DNA from: Ephydatia muelleri
Lineage: Eukaryota; Porifera; Demospongiae; Spongillida; Spongillidae
Assembly (NCBI GenBank): GCA_013339895.1
Contig: JABACO010000006.1
Coordinates: 4,209,542 to 4,273,541 of the forward strand
Length of the DNA stretch: 64,000 bases
Direction of reading: 5' to 3'
The notes below the pieces were generated by a model. The model searched no databases. It was not told where the DNA came from and saw only the letters and a program-made list of their open reading frames with translations. This document shows, piece by piece, positions 27,200 to 38,569 of the stretch (within the stretch, counting starts at the first letter, position 1; every line of letters starts with the position of its first letter). Made by a program: the position numbers and the translations under genes.

Positions 27200-28195
27200 T
27201 TATACACCGATGCCACTATTTCTGGACATGTGTAAGGTACACAGCACGATTTTTCCCTGATAGTGGCAACTCAATTCAATCATCTGCATCTCTTCAAGCC
27301 TGGAAAATACACCATCAGCAGATATTTTCACATTACCTAGATCTTTGTTCTCACCAGCTTTCCAGTACTCATTAATAATAGTTTTCACTTTAGTTGTGCG
27401 CTCTGGGTGCATATTCTTTCAGGTGTATGCCCGTCCAGAAAAGAAATTGGGCTCAAAAGTTGTCAATGGAATCTGATCACCTGTGCTAATGAGGGATGCT
27501 CTGTCAATGGTGCCAGGAACAGAGATGTCTCATTGCACTACTGAGGGCATCCAGACATTGCTGTGCTCCACCACACATGTGCTTATGTAGCATCATTATG
27601 GGTTAGGTACAGATTGCCGATTTTAGCCTTGAACATAAGCCGAGCTGCAAGGTCTTTGCTGAAAGATGCCATATATTTGCAATGGGAACATGAACAAAAG
27701 AAACCAGAAGCCTCCTAGCATTGTAGGACTTGAGCTGCTTCTTCTCTTTCTTCAGTATGTCCCTGATGGGGTGATTGGTATTGTGACTATTCCTTGGACA
27801 TCCATGTTGACAGGGTTTTCAATCATTTCCGGTGATCCTACAAGAGACTGGAGGCTGAATGCCTTCATTGAGCCCTCGTTGAGTCTCAAATTAGGTAGAA
27901 GCACATGTGCCCAAGCCTTGACCCCTATCCAAAAGACATTCTGTACTCGCTTCTTACTGGGATTATCAATCTCGCTGTCGATCGCGCGTTTTACCTTCCT
28001 CCTAATTCGAAGCGAACATTTGTACTGTGATGGTCTGGGAACTAGTATACGTAAGTTTGGGTATTTGGGTAAACTAAGCTTATTCCGAATACAGTATTGA
28101 TGTGGCATTATCTGAGACATAAAGTAATAGAATGGCGCATCCAGAATATTACAAAATGGCCCTAAAAAAAAAGTGCATGTATCCACTCGAGACAA
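27200..28195 (-). pseudogene. Unrecognised broken minus-strand coding remnant
   Basis: Two minus-strand frames (28195-27752 and 27412-27200) have protein-like composition (KRVQNVFWIGVKAWAHVLLP; KTIINEYWKAGENKDLGNVK) and are separated by stops. No family is recognised. Repeat-rich surroundings suggest a transposon remnant, but that is a guess. Confidence 0.25.
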
Positions 28196-28199
28196 CCGA

Positions 28200-29384
28200 G
28201 ATTTTGCAAGCCACGTCTCTTCAAACGAATGCAGGTTGCTACGTACTGTAGATGGGCGGTTGAAAATAGCATCACTAGATTCAGGGAGAGTTGGGCTATT
28301 GGAATTTGTGTGTTAAAATGTAAGCAACACGTTTCCGACTAATTTTCCAAAACGGGTGTTCCGCAAAAAAAAAAAAAAAAAGACCTATATTCTTGTGGAT
28401 CCGGTGTTAAAATAAAGAATGGATTTCTTCTAAAACTGTGCAATACAGCACCATGCATTCCTGAATTGTTTTTACATGTACATGAGCATTTCTGATAGTG
28501 AAAATATGAGAGTTTCTGTTCATGAAAGTTGAGCTCAGTTTCCATAGATAATTATTCACAGCGATAAGTAATTCTAGATATGCGGTATGCCTAGCTAAAT
28601 AGCTCAATACTTTAGCCAACAAAACCACATATTGAAGCACAATATTAATATTGAAGCACACTTCGTTTTTTACTTACATTTTTAATGAGCAATTACACGT
28701 AGATTACCAGCAAGCTATATGAAACAATTACTTCTATTGCCTACGTACCTTCTTTTATCCCACTACATATGACCTGTATGTAAACGTAGGACACTCATAG
28801 ACAATTTTACGGTTGCACCGCTTATAATGTATATCGATTTTTTTTTCCTAGCGCGACACGCTTTATAAAGTTAACATTGTTTGGTATGTTGGGTTTGTGA
28901 GCAGTGTTATAAAGTAATTCTTGCTGAAGGTATTGATGTCTGTGACCCGAGCATTTCTTCCCCTGCCAACGAACTGCACTCGTCACAGTTCGAGCGGAAT
29001 AAGACCGGGGCCCGGGGTCGAATGACCCTTGGGAGCGGCAATTAATGACTCATCGATCTGATGACTTTGCACCATCTCGGCAGGCGAAACAGAGAGGTGT
29101 GTGAGCCAGCCGTCTCTTGTCCGACTGCCTTTGTGAGGTGTAACGGTCCACTCAGCCCTCATATAAATATTTGGGTCTATTTTTTTAATTAATAGCCGGT
29201 GTAAAAGATATATATCCTGTGTCCTATATGTACGTTACCGGGAAAGATTGCAGGATCTACCTCAGGGTAGCTACTAAGGAGCTTTTGATCGCAAGACCTG
29301 CCCCGTCAGCGATGGTCCTTATAAATTCCATTGCGTCCTAATATGTTTTTTTTTTGTTTTATTTATTTATTATTGCCAATTCAA
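28200..29384. other. No gene seen
   Basis: AT-rich; a poly-A run near 28365 and poly-T near 29346. Confidence 0.5.
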
Positions 29385-29863
29385 TGAACTCTTTCGCGGG
29401 GAACAGCGCAATATTGCGCCGCAGCTGCTATAATGAAGCCACTTTTTATCTAACCATTAATCTGTTTGGAGTCAACAACATATTGTTCAGAGGAAAAGTT
29501 TATTTGCTTGTCAAATTCGCAGATTGAAGTTGTTTACAAAGAACGTTTTCCCGAAACTGTTATTCCTCATAGTACCACCAAAGCACTACTTTACTTTAAA
29601 GTTCTTCGTGATCACGGCTTCATTTCACTGAAACATGATCATGATGAACACTATAATTTAAAGTTCTTCATGATCATGGCTTCAGTTAACGGAAGCCATG
29701 ATCATGAAGAACTTTAAATTAGTACCATTTCGAGGCAATTATTGCAGTAACTTTTCCTATGAACAAATCAATGTGTTGTTGACTCCAAAAACATTATAAT
29801 GGCTAGATAAAAAGTGGCTTCTTTATAACAGATGCGGAGAGCCTTTGCCCGCGAAAGAGTTAA
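29385..29863. mobile_element. Miniature element with long inverted repeats and central hairpin
   Basis: Left (aactctttcgcggg, then 29427-29501) and right (29749-29830, then cccgcgaaagagttaa) halves are inverted copies. The centre holds a perfect 29-base palindrome (29655-29683 with 29692-29720). Related ends occur at 49745-49877 and 53421-53540. No gene. Confidence 0.75.
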
Positions 29864-29869
29864 GATCAG

Positions 29870-31380
29870 CCAATGCATGCAGAGTTCCATCTTGAGTAAT
29901 AAACGATGTCAATGATAGAATCTCACCAGTGATAGGTTGAATATGTGGCGCCACATATACATGTACATCAGCTATGAAGTATTGAGCTGTGAAATAGGGT
30001 ATTTCTTTTTGCCAAATTGAATGAAACTACGGCATAATACGATGTGTTAGATGGAAATGGTTTTGCCATAAGTACAGTTACACACAAAACGATTTGATAA
30101 TTACTGGAGTGGGAACAGATCACGTAATCCATATAGGTATTTCGTATCTCACCCCCCCCCCCCCCCAAAGTCGCGAAAAATGTTTCTCGCTCACATAAGC
30201 TCTCTCAAGGACCCTAACTATACTTGGGCGGGCCCGCGTTAGGTCGGCCACGCCCAACTATGCCAAAGACGACACGATGACTAATGAATAATGACGTAAT
30301 CAGTATGTATTTTAATGAGCTCTATCTACATTGCTGCTTCGAGCCTGGATGGTTAAAGACAATTGATGCATGGCTATAGCCTTGCGGCACAAATTTAATT
30401 ACGAAGTCATTTTCATTATTCAACTTCATGAGCAAGCAAGCCATATTTGAACTTCATTTGAACATTTCTTTAGAGTGCATGGGCTAATTTTGACCAGGTC
30501 CTAGAACATCATGGAGTGCATGTCTTTTTTGTTGTTGTTATTACATTCAATGAGAATATAATAAGTACAAGTGCAAAATAAAACATATGGGATCGTTTCC
30601 ACGAAAAGGGACCTAACACTTGTTTTTTCAAGATTTCAATTTCTTTTCTTACGCACTGAAAATCGAAGTATCTGTCAAGGAGTTGTAAGGCTGCGAATTT
30701 TTTATTAGCCATATATTTCAACGCAAGAGTTACATTTCTATTGCGCGTACTGGAAATTATATATATGCATTCTACTACACGATGTGGTCTACCATCATGT
30801 CAGTAGCTTGCAATGATCTTGCAAGGATGGCTCTGGCATTTGCTAGTACCAAGTATGATACTGAGCCCGCTGTAATATACATGTATACATGTCCGTAGAT
30901 CTTGAGGATGGCTTCTCACATAATATATAGAGCATGCATGGATGAAGAAGCTAAGCAAACCTTTCCTAGTCATTTGGCATTACATATATTAATACTGTCC
31001 GTACCAATAGTCTAAAGTCCAAGATAATGCTATGAACGGCTTGGTTTAACCTTGGTCAGGGCAATTGCCTGAGCCATTCTAACACGATCTGCTCTCCCAT
31101 CTTGCACGCTATAGGGGACACCAGTCAATATAGCTAACGCCTTTTTGTGTGTAAAGAATGGGAGCGTGTATTATAATTATATTACTTATTATTTTTAACC
31201 CAACAATATTTATGCATACAATACATGTATATACATGACAGCCGAAAACTGCATGCACAAAATATAGCACTAAAAAAATAAACAAAATAATACCCACAAC
31301 TGATGGCACACAACAACCAAACGAACAAATTAATCTGGCAAGAAGCCCAGCTCCATCTCAGTATTTATTTTTGCTTTGAA
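29870..31380. other. No gene seen
   Basis: AT-rich, one poly-C run near 30150; small frames lack motifs. Confidence 0.5.
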
Positions 31381-31385
31381 AAGCC

Positions 31386-31950
31386 TTGATATCAAAACTC
31401 TGCCATGCAATCCCTCCCCAACTCAGCACACTTGCATGGTGTGCTTTTCCAGCTCAGCTGCTTCAAAGGCTACACCTGCTATTGCACCAGCTGCATCAAT
31501 ATGTTTGTTTGTGTGGTGAAACATTACAGGGATGTCAAAAAATGGCTTTATCAGATTCCAACCATGTTTTTTGACCTTGACTGAGAAAGTCTGAGCCTAC
31601 TTCCACCTCGACTGACAAATGTGGCATATGAAATGCCTCAATCAAGAGAGATATAAGTCTTTAGTGGCAGAAAATGACATCATACCCACGTTTCTTAATA
31701 TTCTTATTAAGGATCACTAGAAGTGCACACTGTGAACCGTGAAGAGTGCCCAGTCCTAGCCACCACCGAATAGAAATGAGGAACTCATCTGGTTCAACGT
31801 GTAGGCAGAAAGCCATTACAAAGCTTGTGGAGTTGAAATAGGAAAAGGGCCGGTTCTCATCTGGGGAAGAATTGATCATAGCTGGAATAGATTATCATCC
31901 AGTGTAGAAGACAACGCTTTCTGAGTGACTGAGATAAGGGAATTGGCAGT
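31386..31950 (-). mobile_element. Fragment of the same retroelement family
   Basis: The minus strand reads FCLHVEPDEFLISIRWWLGL and GSQCALL, matching the region before the C-terminal domain of the 11 kb element. A further stretch (VEVGSDF, FEAAELEKH) suggests the C-terminal domain with stops. Confidence 0.6.
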
Positions 31951-33170
31951 AATCTGAACCATGATGGTTGAGGTGTGCATGTTCAGAATCACAATGTCCA
32001 GAAGAACAAACGGATGAACTATAGGCAGCACAGGCATGATGGGAGATAGAATGAAGACCTAGCCCACCTTTTCACGCGGTGAGCTGGCGTTGCATGGTGC
32101 ATTGGTGCATGTCCAGTATCAAATAGCAACAAGGCGCCCAAGGACAATGGAATGGGAGTTTGCAAAAACTGCCAAAGAAGCGTACATGTTCTTCAATGCG
32201 CTAACAGTGACTCGGAACGCTGTTATATATGTTCTGTGCTAATTGCATGCATAGCTGAAACGAACATCTAGTTTCTCAAAGCGACGCCGAAAACAAATTA
32301 CCTGCGCGCGAATATTACTTCGTGTATACATAGAGATGGAGGTTAATTGTCACGAATTATCACTTACACTGCTGTGAGCGCTGTATGTTCGCGTGTAGCA
32401 GATACTTCAGATACAATCTATGCCGGGCTGAGGCAATGGCAAAAATGCTGTTGAAAATGTGTCAGCTGATGATGGCTTTAAGATTCAGACTCCATCGTCG
32501 AAAAGCGCTGTTGAGGACGCTCGGAAATTCTTACAGTCAGTACCTGTACCTGTATACATTTGTTTAAATAGGAGTTACATGCCTACCCTTCTACTTCATA
32601 CCTCTATTCCTATTCTCTGAGTTGATGGACAAGGATGAAAATTGTACCAAAAAATCGGCGCTGTTTGAGGCAGTGTATTTAGAAAACCAAGTATTATTAA
32701 ACGAAAAAAGTCCCTCCTGGAGCATTCACTGAACACTTAGGATTCGTTCATAGAATTACCAAACCACTTAGGATGGCTCGTAAACAGGTACATGCACGAA
32801 GTATACCAATTCATGCCCTCGACTACTATATGACGCGATCGGATGAAGATAAAACACAACAAAAAAAAAATCCCTCCTTGCAAAATGGCCTCTATAAGCA
32901 TAGAAAACATAATAAACCTTTGGAGACTCATTCGTTTCTCACAAAAGGTACATAAGTACGCGAGAGTGGTGAAATTATCGGTACGCAGCGCGCGTAGTAC
33001 AAACCGTGGCTATTTTAAGGTCAAAACCTTACGGAACGCTTACCTTTCAAATAGGCGATGAAAAATGTCCACCAAAAATCAGTATGGCACGCTTTGATAA
33101 CTCCTGCCTCGATTTGCCCCTCTAGAAAGGTGTGATTCGCGCGATTACGGAGTGCGCGCATAGTCTTAAT
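31951..33170. other. No gene seen; upstream of paralogue 3
   Basis: Nothing recognisable; the upstream E-box and TATA-like element begin at the right edge. Confidence 0.5.
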
Positions 33171-33174
33171 GGCT

Positions 33175-33180
33175 CACGTG
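33175..33180 (+). promoter_or_regulatory. CACGTG E-box upstream of paralogue 3
   Basis: Lies 68 bases before the ATG at 33243 in the context ctcacgtgatg, with a TATA-like element between it and the ATG. Confidence 0.4.
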
Positions 33181-33198
33181 ATGCGCTTCCAATCCATG

Positions 33199-33211
33199 TA
33201 TATATTAAAAG
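33199..33211 (+). promoter_or_regulatory. TATA-like element of paralogue 3
   Basis: tatatattaaaag ends about 31 bases before the ATG, so the 5' UTR would be very short if this is the core promoter. Confidence 0.35.
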
Positions 33212-33242
33212 GCAGCGGCGCGAGTCCTCAGTACGGAGCACA

Positions 33243-36200
33243 ATGTTTCTTCCTGCGTTATTAACACTGCTGATTTATGGTAACATGCGAATTTTTTTAT
33301 GCAGGTACTTGCATGTGTGTGCGTGTCCGATCGCTTGCAGGTTCGCGCGGGTCCCCGCTGCTGCAACCCATTGTGGCAGTCGTGGCGCTCAATGGGACGA
33401 CGCAGTTCAGCTGCACCGCTCCTGCCGGGGTGCACGTGGAGCGTTGGCTGATCTACCCAAGCGGCAGTAGTGTTCCGTTCTTCTGGCCGTACGACGCCGA
33501 CGTACTGCAGTCCCGAGGAATTAGCGTTACTTCGAGCACCGCGGAGTTGCACGTGAGTGGGAATTCGGTCAACAACGGGACGCAGGTGAGATGCGTCGAC
33601 GGGTCGGATGCAGAAAGTCAGCCGGCCAAACTGCAAGTTTACGGTAAGGTGAATCGATTGTGAAACCGATCGATGATCGATCAGTAGCGTTAGGCGGTCA
33701 ATGAATGTCGTGAATTGCAGCACGACCTTCAGCTCCTACAAACTTACGGCTGGCTGTGATAGGTGACAGACATTTGCGGTTGTCATGGAACGCTCCGTTT
33801 GTCCCGTACCAAGTGAACGTTTCCTATACAGTACTCGTCACGCTGAATACGAAGGAAGTGTTCAAGAGTAATCGGACGTATGACGAATATTACGAGTATT
33901 TTCATGTGTTCGGTCCTGAGTGTCAAAACTATCAGTTCTCAGTCGTGGCAGAGAATGATGCGGGGATAAGCGATCCCAGCAACTCTATCGTCACTACCAT
34001 ACCAATAGGTTAGTGCTAACGTGCGTAAAACCGTAACGAAGAAATGAAACAAACAAAACAATATTCTATTTAGTGCCGCAGTTGACACCATCAGTGCTTC
34101 CCAAAGCAACACTGACACGGGACAATGGGTACACAGTGCACATCAGTACAGAGGTAAAGACGCCCTAATTTATAGCGTATCCGAAACATGATCTTGTGGC
34201 GTACGTAGGTCGCGCGAACGTGTCTCTCGTCTCCAGTGAGCGCTTACTACCTCCAGCTTCAAAACGCAGTCACTCGCAGCGTTATATCGGTTGGGCCTGT
34301 CTCACCTAGCAGCAATGGCACTATCGTGGATATAGTAATCCACGCGTCAGATGGCCTTCAACCAGACACGAAATACGTCTATACCATCACAGCTGTTAAC
34401 GTGGCTGGGAACAGCAGCACATTGGCTCAGGCTGTGTGTAAGTAGGTCTTGTCAATATTGCTGGGTCCTTACCACCTTATCCAAAACTGCAGACACAACA
34501 GATGTCCAGTCATCGACCATAACTGGCAGTGACCACCAGTTGAATGTGACCTGCTTCTTTGCTGTGGGTACCCTAGCAAAGGGGTGTGTTGTGTGCTTGG
34601 AGAAGTCAGGAGAAGTGGTGTATCAGATGATACCCAGAGTGAATGGGACAGCCAAGGGTGTGATAAGAACAGAGTTCTCTGTGGACTGCTACAACATATC
34701 AGTGATGGACTGGGAGGAGGATGGCTCCATTGGATCTCTGGGTGTGCCTGTTAGTGGGGTCTGGAATGATGAACAGTGCACTATACCTGTAGCAGCATCA
34801 AGAGGTCTGTACCTCAGAGGTGGGGGGTGGACTTGGTCCTTATTTCACTTTCGTCTTGTCCAAAACTAAGGTACACTGAACATGGCTCGAGTCCCACTGC
34901 TTGTTGCCGTAGTAGCGGGCTTGTTGGGGGGTGCCATTGCATTGGTGGTGTTTGTCTTGGTCTCTTTGGTGGTGTGTCGCAGTGTGTATGTCAGGAGGAC
35001 AACCAAGAGTAAGTGCTCTTTAGAGGTACTGTAGATCCTTTAAAAGCCTGTTCTTTTTATTTTTTGCACCTGTGCTGACATGAACATGTGTGGACATTGA
35101 TGCAACATGTCTGGTCATCCATTCTCCCATGTTTTCACATCTTGCACATCGAAACACATTGTAGGGAAGAGTGCCATTTCTGAGAGAGACAGTCACAGGT
35201 AAGACACAATGGTACAGGGATCATGGCCTTGCTGTTACATGGCGACCAATCTCTACCAACACCAACTACCTCCTCCCCATCACATTCTCATTGCCTCCTC
35301 CCCATCACTTTCACTCCACCTCCCTGCTCCGTCACATGACCCTCCAGTCCACCTTCACTGATTGGTGACAACCCTAGGGGGACCCTCTCTCCCCACACCC
35401 TGCTTCAAAACAGGATCCAGACCAAGGTGACAACACCCACTCACAGCACCACCTCCTCGATAGAAGTCACAGTAGACGGGGTGAGTGTGAGGGGAGGGAG
35501 GAATGGTGGGGGTGGGATGGAGTGAGGGGGAGAAAATTATCGTTCCTTGGTAATGGCTCCAAGCAGGCCCAGGCTAGCACACATGGGGACCATAGCTAGA
35601 CCTAAATAGGCCTCGTCTAGTGTTATGCTTACCCCCACTCCATCCGTACCCCTCCCATCCACCCCCTCCCATCCACCCCCACTCCATCCGTACCCCTCCC
35701 ATCCACCCCCTCCCATCCACCCCCACTCCATCCGTACCCCTCCCATCCACCCACTCCATCCGTACCCCTCCCATCCACCCCCACTCCATCCGTACCCCTC
35801 CCATCCACCCCCACTCCATCCGTACCCCTCCCATCCACCCACTCCATCCGTACCCCTCCCATCCACCCCCACTCCCATCCACTCTACGTTTGTCCTTTTG
35901 CCCTCTGGTATGCACGAGATCACTAGCCGGTACTTCCTTAGGAAGTTTTATGCATTGGTTGTGGCATGCGTACCAGGAGACAAGGAGCATATGGAGTGGA
36001 TGGGAGGGGTATAGGGGAGAGGGGGTGGATGGGAGGGATGGATAGGAGGGGGTGGATGGGAGGGTTAAGCATGGCAGGAAGCAACTTGGTATGTCGCAAA
36101 AGACGTTCTTCAGACAGTTGCACACTGGTGTCATGCACATCTGCAGCTACATGTACTGTAACTTTTGTTGTTGACATGTGTTCATGCATGCAGTTGGATT

Positions 36201-36599
36201 TGTGCTATGGGTTTGAGTTGTAGCCTGAAAGCCTGAACAGGAGGTTGTGTGGCTGGGCTGTGGGGGAGGGACCCAGTCTTGGGTCTAAGCCTTTTGATAC
36301 AATGGCTCAACTCTTTTGTACTGTATGCTGCACATGAATGTTTAGTGTGCAAATATATTTTGGGTGTGTGGTTTGGTGCAGTGGTTTCACCTCATCCCCA
36401 CGACATATTGTCCCACAGTTCCACAATTGAATCAAAATTGTTCATGTGAAATTGTCTAGTCCCCATGAGCCTGAGTTGTAAAGCCTGAGTCATCTACTGG
36501 TTAGCTTCTAAATTAGATTGGAGCAGCTTGTCTAGCCATGAAGATCTGACCCTTGAGTATGCCCCAGTGTCACAGTTCACTAACCCTCAACCCAAATAG
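33243..36599 (+). CDS. Ig-FN3-FN3-Cys module receptor, paralogue 3, candidate ITIM-like tail
   Basis: Exons: 33243-33279 (signal peptide MFLPALLTLLIYG), 33341-33643 (Ig; QFSCTAPAG, VERWLIYP, TQVRCVDG), 33721-34008 (FN3; LRLSWNAPF, YTVLVTL, VVAENDAGI), 34074-34153 and 34209-34437 (second FN3; LQPDTKYVYTITAVNVAG), 34493 to 34804 or 34819 (Cys-rich module), 34871-35008 (membrane segment, LVAVVAGLLGGAIALVVFVL, then RSVYVRR) and 35165-35198. Without further splicing the frame stops at 35202, giving 479 residues. A candidate exon 35414-35480 joins in phase. A candidate last exon at 36536-36599 (ends in TAG at 36597) reads LTLEYAPVSQFTNPQ, where LEYAPV fits the ITIM consensus; its link to the preceding exon is not in phase, so an intermediate exon is missing or the link is wrong. 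The Ig domain is very unlike those of paralogues 1 and 2, while the Cys-rich exon is nearly identical. Confidence 0.8.
34493..34819 (+). other. Cys-rich membrane-proximal module exon, copy 3
   Basis: It differs from copy 2 at about 8 of roughly 240 core bases by hand count. Two in-phase donors (after 34804 or 34819) are possible at its 3' end. Confidence 0.75.
35632..35890. repeat. 30-base and related minisatellite
   Basis: Tandem units of cccctcccatccacccccac + tccatccgta with length variants. Produces false proline-rich frames. Lies in the presumed 3' intron of paralogue 3. Confidence 0.85.
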
Positions 36600-36701
36600 G
36601 CTGATGAGTGTATCCATGGTGACCTGTTCCTACATATGAATATTGGAGCTTACATGAGATACCTTGTTTCATCCTTCATGTGTGAAAACAGAGGCCATGT
36701 T

Positions 36702-36796
36702 GTGTTTGTGTGTGTGTGCGCACGTGTTTTTGTGTGTGTGCGTGTTTGTGTGTGTGTGCACGGGTGCGTGTTTGCGTGTGCGTGTTTGTGTGTGCG

Positions 36797-36878
<82 letters not shown>
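36702..36878. repeat. (TG)n microsatellite
   Basis: Interrupted then long pure tg repeat about 100 bases after the candidate last exon of paralogue 3. Confidence 0.9.
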
Positions 36879-36879
<1 letters not shown>

Positions 36880-37480
36880 AGGTAGTTACAGTGTACCGGC
36901 GATCAAATAGTTATAGTTTAACTATTATTGCTATTAGTAGCAATGGAACGTGAGGTGACAATAGTGAACAGTGACATGTACATAAGTATTTATGTGTTCC
37001 GTGCAAGTGTGTCTGTATAGGAGAACTGTCTCATTGTTTTAGTACTGTATATGATTGATGGTATACAAGGTCTCGCATCTTCCTGTCTGTGTGCATTACG
37101 AATCAAAAATTTGATATCTCTCTGCGTCTTGCACTTGCGCTATTCAACCGATGCTTTGAGTTGTTCTGTATGGGGCCTCTGTGTGCTTGCTTTACCCAGG
37201 CCACATACAGTGGGGTTTGGAAACCCATGTGCACATGTAGGCATGTGTACATGTATGGGAATCATGTTGGGACCTTGAGGTGCTTTGATGTGTGCTGGCA
37301 TTATCAATGTTTGTTTTACTCCTGAAGCCAAGATTTTTACATGATTGTTAGCAGAAAAGGTGTTTTATTCTAGCAATGTTCAGAGAGCATGCTAAAATAC
37401 AGCAGATTTCGTTTCGAGATACGATGTATTGCTGTGGTGACCTGACTTTGTTTGTGAGGCAGTAGGCTTATATTAGCTTG

Positions 37481-38277
37481 CAGGGATTATAACGCCAGCC
37501 GGTCATCGGACAATGTTCGACCAATTTAGTCAATTGTCCGTTCGATTGTGCGCATGAGCGAACAAAATGTCCGACGAGGCTTGTCATAGTCACTGTTTTG
37601 CGTCGCTGCATGAAGTATTTGCATTCGCTACAGGGACAGACTAATTTTTGTAGGCGTAACGTTTGCATCGCACGCAATTAACGTTGGCGTACGGTATGCT
37701 TGGACCGTGGTAGCGTTTATAGAGCATAGCGTTTTAAAACATAACCTATGGTGCCCATGCGCCGTCGCACGTCACTAGCCACGTACAGTTACGTACTCTA
37801 GTGTCGGGATCGAGTAACTTCTGTTATGTAAATTCAAAATTATGTAAATTTACGGCGTGGATAAAGCGTGAGCGTAGGCCTAGCGTTTGCGTAGGACGGT
37901 AGGAATGAAGCGTATGTCAAAAGTATCGTACGTAAACGCAAGAAGCAGGGAATTGCAGTAACAGAATATAGCAAAGGCTCATAGCGTTATAAATGCTAAA
38001 ACGGAACAGAGGCTTAAAAAAAAGTTTGATTCCACTGTGTGAATTACCTACCGGCTATATAAGCACTATGAGGAGGCACCACCGCAGGCCTTTACCTTTA
38101 ATTTAGACGACTGGGACTTGATCTTTTATAGCCTAATGTGCATGTAAGGTGTACAAACAATTTGTTGTTTCAAACATGAATAATGCATGTCCTGTCAATC
38201 AATAATGATGTCCGACCATTTTCAACTATGTCAGGACACTTTGTTAGGACAATTTTTTCACTCCGCTAAAAACCCTG
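37481..38277. mobile_element. hAT-like non-coding element (CAGGG ends)
   Basis: Begins CAGGGATTATAACGCC and ends AGCGG-type complement ctccgctaaaaaccctg; GCTTG flanks both sides. Sub-terminal stretches share ggacaat and gtccgac motifs in inverted order. 797 bases, no coding. Confidence 0.6.
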
Positions 38278-38428
38278 GCTTGTCAAATTATGTTTTGTAT
38301 ATTGCACATGTGCAGCTTATGAACTGGCCTGTGAGGCCAGAGTTAGTGACATAGTGATGTTGAAAGCTCCAGATGTGAAAGGGCATGTTCCTTGTTGTGT
38401 GTTCTACACAGACCTACATGTACATGTA

Positions 38429-38567
<139 letters not shown>

Positions 38568-38569
38568 GG

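Noticed and set aside
29466..29717. 83-codon plus-strand frame
   Set aside because: Lies wholly within a miniature inverted-repeat element.
35199..35217. Possible 19-base intron linking 35198 to a frame at 35218-35368
   Set aside because: Far too short to be spliced; a stop at 35202 or splicing to 35414 is more plausible.
35537..36189. Proline-rich and Gly/Trp-rich frames
   Set aside because: Product of the 30-base minisatellite read in several frames.
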